From Rhodospirillaceae bacterium (GTDB lineage: Bacteria; Pseudomonadota; Alphaproteobacteria; Kiloniellales; DSM-21159): a stretch of DNA of 32,504 nt. The position numbers and the translations under genes were made by a program. Under the pieces are notes generated by a model, which was not told where the DNA came from, did not search any database, and saw nothing but the letters and a program-made list of their open reading frames with translations. Positions 7,844 through 16,385 of this stretch are shown piece after piece. The stretch's first letter is position 1; each line of letters starts with the position of its first letter. The DNA lies in contig JAJUFM010000022.1 of assembly GCA_029265995.1 (NCBI GenBank), forward strand, positions 1 to 32,504, in the 5' to 3' direction.

Positions 7844-8680
7844 ATGACATCCTGGACTTTCGTTGATGGGCAATGGCTGGAGGGCAATCCCGGACTCGTG
7901 GGGCCGATGAGCCACGCGCTTTGGCTGGGATCTTGTGTGTTCGACGGGGCGCGAGCCTTTGAGGGCGTGGCCCCCGATCTGGATCTGCACTGCCAGCGGA
8001 TCAACAACTCTGCCCGCGCCATGGGCCTCAAGGCTTTGCACGAAGCGGGGGAGATCCTGGAGTTTTGCCAGGATGGTCTAGCGAAGTTTCCCAAGGATGC
8101 CGCTGTTTACATCCGCCCGATGTATTGGGCCGAGGGCGGTTTTGTCGACAATGATCCCGAAACGACGCGCTTTAGCCTGAGCATCTATGACTCGCCCCTG
8201 CCTGAGCCCGGGAGTTCGGCTCTTACCCTGTCACCCTTCAGGCGGCCAACTATCGAAACTGCCCCAACCAACGCAAAAGCGGCGTGCCTCTACCCCAACA
8301 GCGGGCGGGCCCTGCGGGAAGCGCGTAGTCGCGGCTTTGACAATGCGGCGATGTTGGATTCCGCAGGCAACGTTGCTGAATTGACAACCGCCAACATCTG
8401 GCTGGGTAAGGACGGTGTGGCTCATACGCCGGTGCCCAACGGCAGCTTCCTGAACGGCGTGACCCGCCAGCGGGTGATCAAGCTGCTGCGTGAGGCTGGC
8501 ATCCAGGTGCATGAGCGGACTCTCACCTGGCAGGATTTTCTGGAGGCGGACGAGATCTTCCAGACCGGAAACTATGGAAAGGTTCTGCCCTTTACCCGAA
8601 TCGAAAACCGTGAATTGCAACCTGGCCCCCTCTACAAGCGGGCGCGCGAACTCTACTGGAACTGGGCGCACGGCGGCTGA
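7844..8680 (+). CDS. Class IV aminotransferase, branched-chain type
   Basis: 278 residues from ATG 7844, which has GAGG at 7834-7837; a GTG immediately before (7841) is the alternative. This is a pyridoxal-phosphate enzyme of fold type IV, the group of branched-chain aminotransferases, D-amino acid aminotransferases and aminodeoxychorismate lyase. The lysine in NAKAACLYPNS (about K145) is the expected Schiff-base residue. A conserved AELTTANIW segment with a glutamate at about 179 follows, then the GVTR phosphate-binding loop. It is slightly shorter than E. coli IlvE. Its stop overlaps the start of the dapF-like gene (TGATG), so the two are probably translated together. Branched-chain versus D-amino acid specificity is not settled by sequence. 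Confidence 0.85.
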   Translation: MTSWTFVDGQWLEGNPGLVGPMSHALWLGSCVFDGARAFEGVAPDLDLHCQRINNSARAMGLKALHEAGEILEFCQDGLAKFPKDAAVYIRPMYWAEGGFVDNDPETTRFSLSIYDSPLPEPGSSALTLSPFRRPTIETAPTNAKAACLYPNSGRALREARSRGFDNAAMLDSAGNVAELTTANIWLGKDGVAHTPVPNGSFLNGVTRQRVIKLLREAGIQVHERTLTWQDFLEADEIFQTGNYGKVLPFTRIENRELQPGPLYKRARELYWNWAHGG

Positions 8681-9531
8681 TGAGCACCAACAGGGTACTT
8701 CCCTTCCGCAAGATGCACGGTCTGGGGAACGATTTTGTCATCTTTGATACCCGACACATCCCTCTCGAGCTGACTGCCGAGCAGCTTGCGCGGGTGGCCG
8801 ATCGCCATTTCGGCGTCGGATGCGACCAGGTCGTCATCCTGCTCCCACCCCCTGAAGGGGCGGACGTCGGCGTTCGCTTCTACAATGCTGATGGCAGCCG
8901 GGCCGAGGCCTGTGGAAATGCCACTCGCTGCGTTGCGCGGCTGCTCTTTGAGGAGACGGGCAAGGAGGCGGTCGTTATCCGCTCGCTGGTTGGGGAACTC
9001 CACGCGCGGCAGATGGGAGAGGGGCTGATCACGGTGGATATGGGCACGCCACAGCTGGAATGGCAGGCGATCCCGCTAGCGCGAGAGATGGATACGCTGG
9101 CCCTCGACTACAAGATCGACGAGCTCCCTAAGCCGGTCGCGGTATCCATGGGCAATCCCCACGTCGTCTTCTTTGTGGAAGATGTGGAGGCGGTGGACCT
9201 CTACGCTTTGGGACCCAGGATCGAGCACGATCCCCTATTCCCGGAGCGTTGCAACGTGCAGTTCGTGCAAAGGCTGCCTGACGGCTCGCTGAAGCACCGC
9301 ATCTGGGAGCGGGGTGCCGGCGCCACCCACGCCAGCGGGTCGAGCGCCTGCGCCGTCATCGTGGCCGCTGTGCGGCGCGGCATCATCGACGGACGCTCTG
9401 CTTTGCTGCGTCAGCCCGGCGGGTTACTGAGGATGGAGTGGCGGGAAAGCGACGGCCACGTGCAGATGACAGGCCCCGCGACGGATGTCTTCACGGGGGA
9501 GCTGAACGCCGAGGTGCTGGGGGTGGCATGA
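8680..9531 (+). CDS. dapF: Diaminopimelate epimerase-like protein lacking the second catalytic cysteine
   Basis: 283 residues, full length for DapF, which interconverts LL- and meso-diaminopimelate for lysine and peptidoglycan synthesis. The first half-site is intact: N70-A-D and C78 in ACGNATRC. SMGNPHVV and NVQFV are also typical. In the second half-site the usual sequence is GAGET-x-ACG; here it reads GAGATHASG, so the conserved Glu is Ala215 and the catalytic Cys is Ser219 (codon AGC at 9334-9336). A cysteine does occur five residues later (C224), at a site also often Cys in normal enzymes. The gene is fused by a one-base overlap to the aminotransferase. Either a variant DapF or a different isomerase; the symbol marks family only. 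Confidence 0.82.
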   Translation: MSTNRVLPFRKMHGLGNDFVIFDTRHIPLELTAEQLARVADRHFGVGCDQVVILLPPPEGADVGVRFYNADGSRAEACGNATRCVARLLFEETGKEAVVIRSLVGELHARQMGEGLITVDMGTPQLEWQAIPLAREMDTLALDYKIDELPKPVAVSMGNPHVVFFVEDVEAVDLYALGPRIEHDPLFPERCNVQFVQRLPDGSLKHRIWERGAGATHASGSSACAVIVAAVRRGIIDGRSALLRQPGGLLRMEWRESDGHVQMTGPATDVFTGELNAEVLGVA

Positions 9532-9539
9532 GACAGAAA

Positions 9540-9564
9540 GGGGGACGGCCTCGGCTCGCCCCCC
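9540..9564 (-). terminator. Possible terminator for cobS
   Basis: In the 45 bases between the convergent dapF and cobS ends, GGGGG at 9540-9544 can pair with CCCCC at 9559-9563 across a 14-base loop. Read on the minus strand, the stem is followed by TTTCTGTCT. On the plus strand no T-run follows. The loop is long and the stem is short, so this is only a candidate. Confidence 0.3.
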
Positions 9565-9576
9565 GCCGCCTTGCCC

Positions 9577-10581
9577 CTAAACCGCGATGGCTTGTACGGC
9601 TTCTGCCGGCAGGTCGTCGCCGAAGCTGCGCTGGTAATACTCCGCCACGATCGGGCGCTCGACCTCGTCGCACTTGTTGAGGAAGGTGACGCGGAAGGCG
9701 AAGCCGATGTCGCCGAAAATCTGGGCATTTTCGGCCCAGGTGATCACCGTACGGGGGCTCATCACTGTTGAGATGTCGCCGTTGATGAAGCCGGCGCGCG
9801 TGAGATCGGCCACGGCGACCATCGCCCGGATCGTCTTGCGTCCTTGCTCGGAGTCATAGCCCGGAAGCTTCGAAAGGACGATGGACTCCTCCTCCTCGTG
9901 CGGGAGGTAATTCAGGGTCGCCACGATATTCCAGCGATCCATCTGGCCCTGGTTGATCTGCTGGGTCCCGTGATAGAGCCCGGTAGTGTCGCCCAGCCCA
10001 ATGGTGTTCGCTGTCGCGAAGAGGCGGAAGGCAGGGTGCGGGCGGATCACCTTGTTCTGGTCGAGCAGTGTCAGCTTGCCCTGGACCTCCAGCACGCGCT
10101 GGATGACGAACATCACGTCCGCGCGACCGGCATCGTACTCATCGAATACCAGGGCAACCGGGTGCTGCAGCGCCCACGGAAGTAGTCCTTCCCGAAACTC
10201 TGTTACCTGCTTGCCATCCTTCAACACGATCGCGTCCTTGCCGATCAGGTCGATACGGCTGACGTGGCTATCAAGGTTGATGCGGATGCAAGGCCAGTTA
10301 AGGCGCGCTGCGACCTGCTCAATGTGGGTGGACTTGCCCGTCCCGTGATAGCCCTGGATCATCACGCGGCGGTTGTGCGCAAAGCCGGCCAGTATGGCGA
10401 GCGTGGTGTCACGGTCGAAGCGATAGGAGTCGTCCAGGTCCGGCACGTACTCGCAACGTTCGGAAAAGGCCGGCACCGTCATGTCGACATCAATGCCAAA
10501 GGTCTTGCGCACAGAGACTGTGGTATCGGGCATTCCGGTGGGCATTCCACCGGTCTGCTGCATTTCTTGAGCCATGGACAA
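9577..10581 (-). CDS. cobS: Cobaltochelatase subunit CobS (AAA+ ATPase)
   Basis: 334 residues, the usual CobS length. With CobT it forms the AAA+ motor that drives CobN in inserting cobalt into hydrogenobyrinic acid diamide during aerobic cobalamin synthesis. Walker A is GYHGTGKST at 77-85, Walker B LVFDEYD at about 144-150, and sensor residues lie in the FATANT segment. Start choice is open: TTG 10581 sits six bases after GAGGA, while ATG 10575 is two codons in. It is preceded by a J-domain gene, a common alphaproteobacterial arrangement. cobT, normally the next gene, is absent; the dapF-like gene converges 45 bases downstream. Confidence 0.94.
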   Translation of the reverse strand: MSMAQEMQQTGGMPTGMPDTTVSVRKTFGIDVDMTVPAFSERCEYVPDLDDSYRFDRDTTLAILAGFAHNRRVMIQGYHGTGKSTHIEQVAARLNWPCIRINLDSHVSRIDLIGKDAIVLKDGKQVTEFREGLLPWALQHPVALVFDEYDAGRADVMFVIQRVLEVQGKLTLLDQNKVIRPHPAFRLFATANTIGLGDTTGLYHGTQQINQGQMDRWNIVATLNYLPHEEEESIVLSKLPGYDSEQGRKTIRAMVAVADLTRAGFINGDISTVMSPRTVITWAENAQIFGDIGFAFRVTFLNKCDEVERPIVAEYYQRSFGDDLPAEAVQAIAV

Positions 10582-10628
10582 CTCGAATCCTCGCTTGCGT
10601 ATCCTGGGATTAGATAATGCGGTCGCCG

Positions 10629-11198
10629 TTACGCGTGAAGCGCTTTAAGCGTGGCGTAGGCTTGCGTCACGCGCTTGAGACGCTCCTCAGCCTGCTTATC
10701 ACCGCCGGTGGCATCTGGATGTAGCCGCTTTACCAGTTCACGGTAACGGCGGCGAATCTCAGTGAAGTCAGTGTGTAACTCCAAGCCGAGAACGTTTAGC
10801 GCTTTCTCTTCCTCGCTGCGAGCGCCGTGTCGTTGCCGCCGCTGCTCATTAGCTCTCTGGTGTCGGCGCGCCCGCTCAAAGCCCGCAAACTCCCACGCTT
10901 GGCGTTCTGCTTCGTGGAGCTTGGCACCCGGACCGCTGCCCAGGCGCCACGTGGGCCTGTCCCAGAAATGGGCGCGCCTCCGGTCGGCTTCAATCTCGCT
11001 CTCGCTCATGTCGCGATGGTAGTTCCAGCTGGCATTGTAGGCACGCACGTGCTCCAGACAGAACCACAGATAGTCGCGCATCCGTCCGGGCTCGGCCGGC
11101 GCCTTGAAGCGGCCTGGTTCACTGCAGCCCTCGTGCATGCAGCAGGGGAAGGAAGCCTCCTCCTTGCCTGCTTTGGAGAAGAAATCGGTGCGCGACAT
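10629..11198 (-). CDS. J-domain protein encoded next to cobS
   Basis: 189 residues. A C-terminal J domain (about residues 133-189) carries the HPD motif at 160-162, which stimulates Hsp70 ATPase. The N-terminal 60 residues hold C19, C20, C25 and C47 with nearby histidines (MHEGC, CLEH), a possible metal site. The middle (about 95-130) is rich in Arg and charged residues, likely helical. There is no Gly/Phe or classical DnaJ zinc-finger region, so this is not DnaJ itself. The gene lies 47 bases upstream of cobS on the same strand, a linkage seen in many alphaproteobacteria. A role as specialised cochaperone is inferred; the client is unknown. Confidence 0.85.
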   Translation of the reverse strand: MSRTDFFSKAGKEEASFPCCMHEGCSEPGRFKAPAEPGRMRDYLWFCLEHVRAYNASWNYHRDMSESEIEADRRRAHFWDRPTWRLGSGPGAKLHEAERQAWEFAGFERARRHQRANEQRRQRHGARSEEEKALNVLGLELHTDFTEIRRRYRELVKRLHPDATGGDKQAEERLKRVTQAYATLKALHA

Positions 11199-11246
11199 CA
11201 GCAGAGTATGGAAATCGACGGGGGGTACTGCAAGCGGAGCATCGCT

Positions 11247-12191
11247 TCACCTTTTCTTTCGTCTAGCCGGGCTACCTGGCAGGCGGTTGAGATCCGACAA
11301 GTTAACTAGCGCGACGCCCAACAAGATGGCGAGCAGGCCGCTAGCGACGCTGGCAGTCAGGGGCTCTCCCAATGCTAGCGCTGAGGAGAGCACCCCGATC
11401 ACCGGAACGCCGAGGAAGCCGAGCGAGGTCGTCATGGCGGGCAAAGCGCGGGTCACGGTAAAGGCGCCCCAGTAGGCAAGCCCTGTCGCCAGAACGCCGT
11501 TATGCAGAAGCAGAAGGGCAAGGCGCCAATCCAAATCCGGTACCCAGGGTGGATCGAACGCCAGCGCACCCAGCAGCAGAATGGGAAGAGCGAAGAGAAG
11601 CTGCCAGGGTGCGAGCTGCAGGGGTGAGCCCTGCCATCGGCGTGAGCGAACATGAAGAATGGCCACGGCCCAGGCGAGGGAAGCAAGCATCAACAGCAAA
11701 TTGCCGCGTCGCTGATCGCCATCACTCCAATCTACCGCAGTCGGATTGAAGAGAATGGCGACCCCGACGAGGCCGAGCAGAAGCCCCAAAAGCTTCAGCT
11801 TTCGCAAGCGCTCACCCAGTAGCAGGATGGCCCCGGGTACGACCCAAAGCGGCGTCGTATAAGCCAGGATGGACGAGCGGCCGGCGCCCACGGCGGGAAC
11901 CGCCAGGTTGATGATGACCAGGAAGGCCGCAATCTGCAGAAAGCCTACACTGACGATGACTGGAAGGTCAGTGCGTTTCGGTAATTCCAAGCGACCTGTC
12001 AGCAAGAGCGCCCCAAACAGCGTGAGGCAGCCAAGGCCTACGCGTAAGAAGGCGAACCAGAAAGGTGGGATGAGCGTCAGGCCCACCTTCATGATGGGCC
12101 AGTTCGTACCCCAGATTAGGATGGTAAGGCCGAAAAGTAGGTAAGCGAAGGTTGGACCAGGCTCGTCAGACGGTCTGCTGGGCGCAGGCAT
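11247..12191 (-). CDS. DMT-family (EamA) transporter
   Basis: 314-residue inner-membrane protein with about ten hydrophobic helices arranged as two EamA repeats (roughly residues 14-148 and 160-300). The N-terminal helix contains the typical IWGTNWPIMK sequence, and the C-terminus ends in a basic tail. The family exports or imports amino acids, nucleosides or other small metabolites; the substrate is not recognisable. It is the first gene of a minus-strand run with the J-domain gene and cobS, with gaps of 48 and 47 bases, and separates them from the divergent bolA. Confidence 0.87.
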   Translation of the reverse strand: MPAPSRPSDEPGPTFAYLLFGLTILIWGTNWPIMKVGLTLIPPFWFAFLRVGLGCLTLFGALLLTGRLELPKRTDLPVIVSVGFLQIAAFLVIINLAVPAVGAGRSSILAYTTPLWVVPGAILLLGERLRKLKLLGLLLGLVGVAILFNPTAVDWSDGDQRRGNLLLMLASLAWAVAILHVRSRRWQGSPLQLAPWQLLFALPILLLGALAFDPPWVPDLDWRLALLLLHNGVLATGLAYWGAFTVTRALPAMTTSLGFLGVPVIGVLSSALALGEPLTASVASGLLAILLGVALVNLSDLNRLPGSPARRKKR

Positions 12192-12253
12192 GTATCAGGG
12201 GCTCAAATATGGATGAAAGGGTTCGCACCGGGCCCCCAAGGTCACCAGCTAGG

Positions 12254-12285
12254 CCAGCGCCTTGACAGTGTGGCACAGGTGCTGG
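12254..12285. promoter_or_regulatory. Inverted repeat with TTGACA in the DMT/bolA divergent spacer
   Basis: CCAGCGCCT at 12254-12262 can pair with AGGTGCTGG at 12277-12285 (nine pairs, one G-T) around a 14-base loop. A perfect TTGACA at 12262-12267 begins at the last stem base and runs into the loop. No convincing -10 is found 16-18 bases downstream, so promoter status is doubtful. An operator for a dimeric regulator is possible. The spacer is 12192-12350. Confidence 0.3.
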
Positions 12286-12350
12286 ACCAGTACAGGAAGA
12301 TTGCGACGCTGAAGGCTGAACAAGTTTAAACCTAGAAGGGGCAAAGCATC

Positions 12351-12620
12351 ATGTCCATGGGCACCCGAATCGAGGAAAAGTTGCGCAGTGAGCTTGCGCC
12401 ACGGCGTTTGGAGATTCGGGACGACTCATCCCGCCACGAGGGCCACGCCGGTTGGCGCCCGGGTGGCGGCACTCATTTCCGCGTGGAAATCGTTTCCGAT
12501 GCGTTCGCCGGGAAGAACCGTGTCGAGCGGCAGCGGCTGGTCTATGGCCTCTTGAAGGAGGAATTTGCCTCGGGCCTGCATGCGCTCGAGTTGCTTACCC
12601 GCGCGCCTTCAGAGGAATAG
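12351..12620 (+). CDS. bolA: BolA family protein
   Basis: 89 residues, the normal size for BolA. It has the expected class II KH-like alpha/beta arrangement: helix with IEEKLRSEL, the [11 protein letters not shown] segment with the conserved histidine, [12 protein letters not shown], and the R[11 protein letters not shown] helix. BolA proteins bind glutaredoxin-linked iron-sulfur clusters and affect stress response and cell shape. The start is ATG 12351 after AAGGGG at 12336-12341; a second ATG is two codons on. In many alphaproteobacteria bolA is divergent from the J-domain/cobS genes; here a DMT transporter gene intervenes. Confidence 0.92.
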   Translation: MSMGTRIEEKLRSELAPRRLEIRDDSSRHEGHAGWRPGGGTHFRVEIVSDAFAGKNRVERQRLVYGLLKEEFASGLHALELLTRAPSEE

Positions 12621-12708
12621 AGGGCAGGGCGGGGAGACCTTCCTCCCGCTTGAAGAGGAGGAAGCTGCCCCTATTGCCGTAAAGACGTGGGCATTGCACA
12701 GTTGGCTC

Positions 12709-13275
12709 ATGTCGGATCCACGCGAGAGCCCTCCTGCCTCCCATATTGCCAACTTTGAAGAGCGGATGCCGGAAGGTGATGATCGCCTGCGGCTGGTCTG
12801 CCGCTCATGCGGCTTCATCAACTATCAAAACCCGAAGATTGTGGTCGGTTCGGTGGTGCAATGGAATCATCAACTCTTGCTATGCCGCCGAGCGATCGAG
12901 CCGCGTAAAGGGTATTGGACTCTGCCCGCGGGCTACCTGGAACTGCAGGAGGAGGCGGAGGAAGGGGCACGCCGGGAAGCCTGGGAGGAAGCCCGCGCGC
13001 GGATCATGATCGACCAGCTTCTGGCCATCTACTCCATTCCGCGGATCAGCCAGATACAGCTCATCTATCGCGCAGCACTTGCCTCGCCAGACGTTTCGGC
13101 CGGGCCTGAGTCGGCCGAAGTCGGGCTTTTCACCTGGGATGAGATCCCTTGGGAAGAGATTGCCTTTCCCTCGGTGCACTGGGCGCTGCACCATTTTGCG
13201 GAAACGCGCGAACAGAAGGCCTTTGCTCCCTTCGGCAACCCCGCGGGCGCGGAGCGATCAGCGAGCCAGCTGTAG
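12709..13275 (+). CDS. NUDIX hydrolase with N-terminal zinc-ribbon segment
   Basis: 188 residues from ATG 12709 (MSDPRES), chosen because the frame upstream is open but runs through the end of bolA without homology. A short CxxC knuckle (C31, C34) precedes the YQNPK segment typical of this subgroup. The NUDIX box runs from G75 to about A97 and keeps E81 and the REAWEE core that binds magnesium, but its last Gly is Arg. The substrate is likely a nucleotide diphosphate such as ADP-ribose, NADH or a sugar nucleotide; not determinable. It is 88 bases after bolA and converges on the EamA gene with an 18-base overlap. Confidence 0.88.
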   Translation: MSDPRESPPASHIANFEERMPEGDDRLRLVCRSCGFINYQNPKIVVGSVVQWNHQLLLCRRAIEPRKGYWTLPAGYLELQEEAEEGARREAWEEARARIMIDQLLAIYSIPRISQIQLIYRAALASPDVSAGPESAEVGLFTWDEIPWEEIAFPSVHWALHHFAETREQKAFAPFGNPAGAERSASQL

Positions 13276-14115
13276 CAGCACGGTGCCGAAGACCACGAAA
13301 GCAGAAGCAGCCAGCCGCTGACGGCCGAAACCTTCCTTGAGAACCAGAGCCCCGATGGCGGCCGCTATTAGAACGCTCGTTTCGCGAAGGGCGACGACGT
13401 GGGCAATGGGCGCCATGGTCATTGCCCAGATCACGATAGCGTAGGCCAATCCGGCCATGAGTCCGCCGCCCAAACCTGGCAGGAGAACCGGCTTGATGCT
13501 CTTGACAAATCTGCCTCGCCGCAGTCCGGCGATGATCAGGAAAAACACCGTTCCCTCGAGGAAGAACAGCCAGGCGATGTAGCTCATGAGCGAGCTTGCC
13601 GAGCGAGCCCCAAGGCCATCGGTGAGCGAATAGGCAGCGATGGAAAGCCCGACCAGGAAGGCGAGAAAGACGGACTGGCTTTCGCCATGGCGGCGGGGGC
13701 CTCGGCGATAGGAAAGCGCCAGAATGCCGAGGCTGACGATAAGAATGGCCAGCATCTCTGCCGAGGACTTCTCCTCCCCCGCCACGACCCAGGCGCCAAT
13801 GGCGACCAGAAGTGGAGCCGAGCCGCGCGCGATCGGGTATACCTGACTCAAGTCACCGTGGCGGTAAGCCGCGACCAACAGCGCGTTATAGACGAGGTGC
13901 AGGGTCACGGACGCCAGGAGGAAGGGCAAGGCCGCCGCGCCTGGGAACGGGAGAATCAGCAGAAAGGGGGCGGCCACCAGTGCAGGCGCCAGCATGACCA
14001 GCGCCTGCACCGCCAGCCTGTCGCCGCCAGCCTTGACCAATGCATTCCAGGAGGCATGAAGCGCGGCGGCCAGCAGAACAAGCGGCAAAACTAGTGCAGC
14101 GCTTGCATCGGCCAA
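13258..14115 (-). CDS. EamA/DMT-family transporter
   Basis: 285-residue inner-membrane protein with about ten hydrophobic helices in two EamA repeats. An [15 protein letters not shown] segment near the N-terminus and the [12 protein letters not shown] segment around residue 97 are typical of the branch. The start is apparently TTG 14115, two bases beyond the ftsY stop, so it is the third gene of the mtaB-ftsY-EamA run. Its end overlaps the convergent NUDIX gene by 18 bases. The substrate is unknown. It is distinct from the DMT transporter at 11247-12191. Confidence 0.87.
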   Translation of the reverse strand: MADASAALVLPLVLLAAALHASWNALVKAGGDRLAVQALVMLAPALVAAPFLLILPFPGAAALPFLLASVTLHLVYNALLVAAYRHGDLSQVYPIARGSAPLLVAIGAWVVAGEEKSSAEMLAILIVSLGILALSYRRGPRRHGESQSVFLAFLVGLSIAAYSLTDGLGARSASSLMSYIAWLFFLEGTVFFLIIAGLRRGRFVKSIKPVLLPGLGGGLMAGLAYAIVIWAMTMAPIAHVVALRETSVLIAAAIGALVLKEGFGRQRLAASAFVVFGTVLLQLAR

Positions 14116-14117
14116 CG

Positions 14118-15041
14118 TTAGTTTTCCAGTCCCATGAGGCTACGGGCAAAGGCGCCGGCCTCGAAGGGGCGCAGATCGTCCGCGCCTTCGCCAACGCCCA
14201 CTGCGTGAACCGGCAGACCAAACTTCTCCGCCAGCGCTACCAGCACGCCCCCGCGCGCAGAGCCGTCGAGCTTGGTGACGACAAGGCCAGTGACGTTGAC
14301 CAGATCCTTGAAGGTCGCCACCTGCTGCAGGGCGTTCTGCCCGGTGGTCGCATCAAGAGTCAGCAAGACATCGTGGGGTGCTTCAGGATCGAGCTTGCGG
14401 ATCACGCGAATGATCTTCTGCAGCTCGGCCATGAGGTTTTCCTTGTTGTGCAGCCGGCCTGCCGTATCGATCAGCAGGAGATCAGCATTATTGGCCCGTG
14501 CTTGCTGTAGGGCGTCGTATGCCAGGCCGGCAGCATCGCCGCCTTGCTTCCCCGCAACAACATCACAGCCCGTCCGCTCACCCCAAATTTGAAGCTGCTC
14601 GATGGCGGCGGCTCTGAAGGTATCGCCTGCCGCCAGAACTACCGTGAGACCTTGCTCTCGGTAGTACTTCGCAAGCTTGCCGATGGTGGTTGTTTTGCCG
14701 GTGCCGTTGACGCCAACCACCAGAACTACATGTGGACGCCTTGCGCTGTCGGGCTCCAAGGGCTGGGCAACCGGCTCTAGAAGCTTCGCAGCTTCTTCGG
14801 CCAGGGCGCTGCGGATCTCCTCAGGGCTGACGTCGGTGCCGAAACGAGTTTTCGCCAGTTGACTCGTCAACTTGGCGGCCGGCCCCACACCCAGATCGGC
14901 AGAGATCAGCAGTTCTTCAAGTTCCTCCAGCGCCGCGTCATCCAGCTTGCGCTTGGTGAAGATGCCGGTAATGCCCTCGCCGATACGCGAGGAAGAGCGG
15001 GCCAATCCGGCTTTTAGCCGTGAAAACCACCCCTTGCTCAT
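14118..15041 (-). CDS. ftsY: Signal recognition particle receptor FtsY
   Basis: 307-residue SRP GTPase that docks ribosome-nascent chain-SRP complexes at the membrane. The start is ATG 15041 (MSKGWF), since this ATG overlaps the mtaB stop by four bases; the frame is open 15 codons further without family character. The N domain covers about 1-95 and the G domain about 104-300. Motifs: G1 GVNGTGKT at 110-117, DTAGR at 192-196 and TKLDG at 256-260. The acidic A domain of E. coli FtsY is missing, as usual in alphaproteobacteria, leaving a basic amphipathic start suited to lipid binding. Confidence 0.96.
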   Translation of the reverse strand: MSKGWFSRLKAGLARSSSRIGEGITGIFTKRKLDDAALEELEELLISADLGVGPAAKLTSQLAKTRFGTDVSPEEIRSALAEEAAKLLEPVAQPLEPDSARRPHVVLVVGVNGTGKTTTIGKLAKYYREQGLTVVLAAGDTFRAAAIEQLQIWGERTGCDVVAGKQGGDAAGLAYDALQQARANNADLLLIDTAGRLHNKENLMAELQKIIRVIRKLDPEAPHDVLLTLDATTGQNALQQVATFKDLVNVTGLVVTKLDGSARGGVLVALAEKFGLPVHAVGVGEGADDLRPFEAGAFARSLMGLEN

Positions 15042-16327
15042 GCCGCGGCCTCCAGCGGCTGGGCTGTCAGCTCCGTTTGGTTGCACCCGGTCATGGTCAC
15101 TTCGATAACTTCTCCAACAGGTCCGTCCACCGCTACCGGAGCGAAGTGGGTGCAGCGCCCAAGCCCCTGCCGCTCGATCAGAACTTGATCGCGGCTACCG
15201 ACCCGGCTTTCCAGATAGCGTCTGGCTGCCGTCTCTCCGGCGGCCCGAATCAAGGCGGCGCGCTCTTTGCGCAGTGGCTTGGGTACGCTTGGCATGCGTG
15301 CTGCGGGCGTTCCGGGACGTTCCGAATAGGGAAAGACATGCAGCCAGGTCAGCCCAGCATCTTCGACCAGATTGAGCGAATTCCGGAACATCTCCTCGGT
15401 TTCGGTAGGGAAACCGGCGATCAGGTCAGCTCCGAAAACCACATCCGGTCGCAGGTGTCTTACTTTCTCCGTCACCGCCAAGAGGTCTGCGCGCAGATGG
15501 CGTCGCTTCATGCGCTTCAGAATCATGTCGTCGCCCGCTTGGGCAGAGAGGTGCAGATGCGGCATGAGCCGCGGTTCCTCTGCCAACAGCCGGTAAAGAT
15601 CATCGTCTATCTCGACCGGATCCAGCGAGGAAAGGCGCAGCCGGGGCAACTCCGGCACCGTTGCGAGCAGGCGGCGCAGCATTTGGCCTAGTGTCGGCTG
15701 GCCCGGCAGGTCTGCGCCATAGGAAGTCACGTCGACCCCGGTTACCACGACCTCTCGCGTGCCGTTGGCGACGAGCCGGCGCACCTGAGCGACGATCTCT
15801 CCCATGGGAACCGAACGGCTCGGGCCTCGTCCAAAGGGGATGATGCAGAAGGTGCAGCGGTGATCGCACCCCTGCTGCACTTCGATGAAGGCTCGCGTCT
15901 TCTCGGTGAAACCCTCGATGAGGTGCCCGGCGGTTTCGCGCGCCTCCATGATGTCCGCAACCTTGACCCGGGGCACGCCATGCGGCTGAAACGATCGCGG
16001 GTCCAGCTTCTCCATGTTGCCTAGAACGCGGTCCACCTCCGGCATCGCTGCGTAGCGGGTTGGGTCGATTTGCACCGCGCAGCCGGTCACGATAATCGTT
16101 GCGTCTGGATGATCGCGCCTGGCCTTTCGGACAGCCTGGCGGAACTGTCGTTCTGCTTCTGCTGTTACCGCGCAGGAGTTCAACACGACCGCCTTCTCCA
16201 GGCCGGCAGCGCGGGCATGGCGACGCATCACCTCGGACTCGTACGCGTTCAGGCGACAGCCAAAGGTGACGACTTCTACCGCGTCTGAGAGTGGCTCTGC
16301 CGAGGGGTCTGATGGGGAGGGTCGCAT
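15038..16327 (-). CDS. mtaB: tRNA N6-threonylcarbamoyladenosine-37 methylthiotransferase MtaB
   Basis: 429-residue radical SAM enzyme that converts t6A37 to ms2t6A in tRNAs reading ANN codons. The N-terminal cluster ligands are C24 (TFGCRLNAYE, diagnostic for MtaB rather than MiaB), C52 and C83. The radical SAM cluster is C154-x3-C158-x2-C161, and a TRAM domain ends the protein (from about residue 365). ATG 16327 is chosen because homology begins there; the frame stays open 269 codons upstream, but that part is antisense to exoD. Its stop overlaps the ftsY start by four bases. The frequent alphaproteobacterial neighbour upstream, dapF, is not here. Confidence 0.95.
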   Translation of the reverse strand: MRPSPSDPSAEPLSDAVEVVTFGCRLNAYESEVMRRHARAAGLEKAVVLNSCAVTAEAERQFRQAVRKARRDHPDATIIVTGCAVQIDPTRYAAMPEVDRVLGNMEKLDPRSFQPHGVPRVKVADIMEARETAGHLIEGFTEKTRAFIEVQQGCDHRCTFCIIPFGRGPSRSVPMGEIVAQVRRLVANGTREVVVTGVDVTSYGADLPGQPTLGQMLRRLLATVPELPRLRLSSLDPVEIDDDLYRLLAEEPRLMPHLHLSAQAGDDMILKRMKRRHLRADLLAVTEKVRHLRPDVVFGADLIAGFPTETEEMFRNSLNLVEDAGLTWLHVFPYSERPGTPAARMPSVPKPLRKERAALIRAAGETAARRYLESRVGSRDQVLIERQGLGRCTHFAPVAVDGPVGEVIEVTMTGCNQTELTAQPLEAAA

Positions 16328-16385
16328 AGGCCGGTTATAGGAAGCATGGCGGTAGCTGTCCACGTCCCGCCACAGCTTGGCTACT

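Noticed and set aside
12262-12296. TTGACA at 12262-12267 as a bolA promoter
   Set aside because: The only -10-like bases, TACAGG at 12291-12296, are 23 bases away, so the spacing does not fit a standard promoter.
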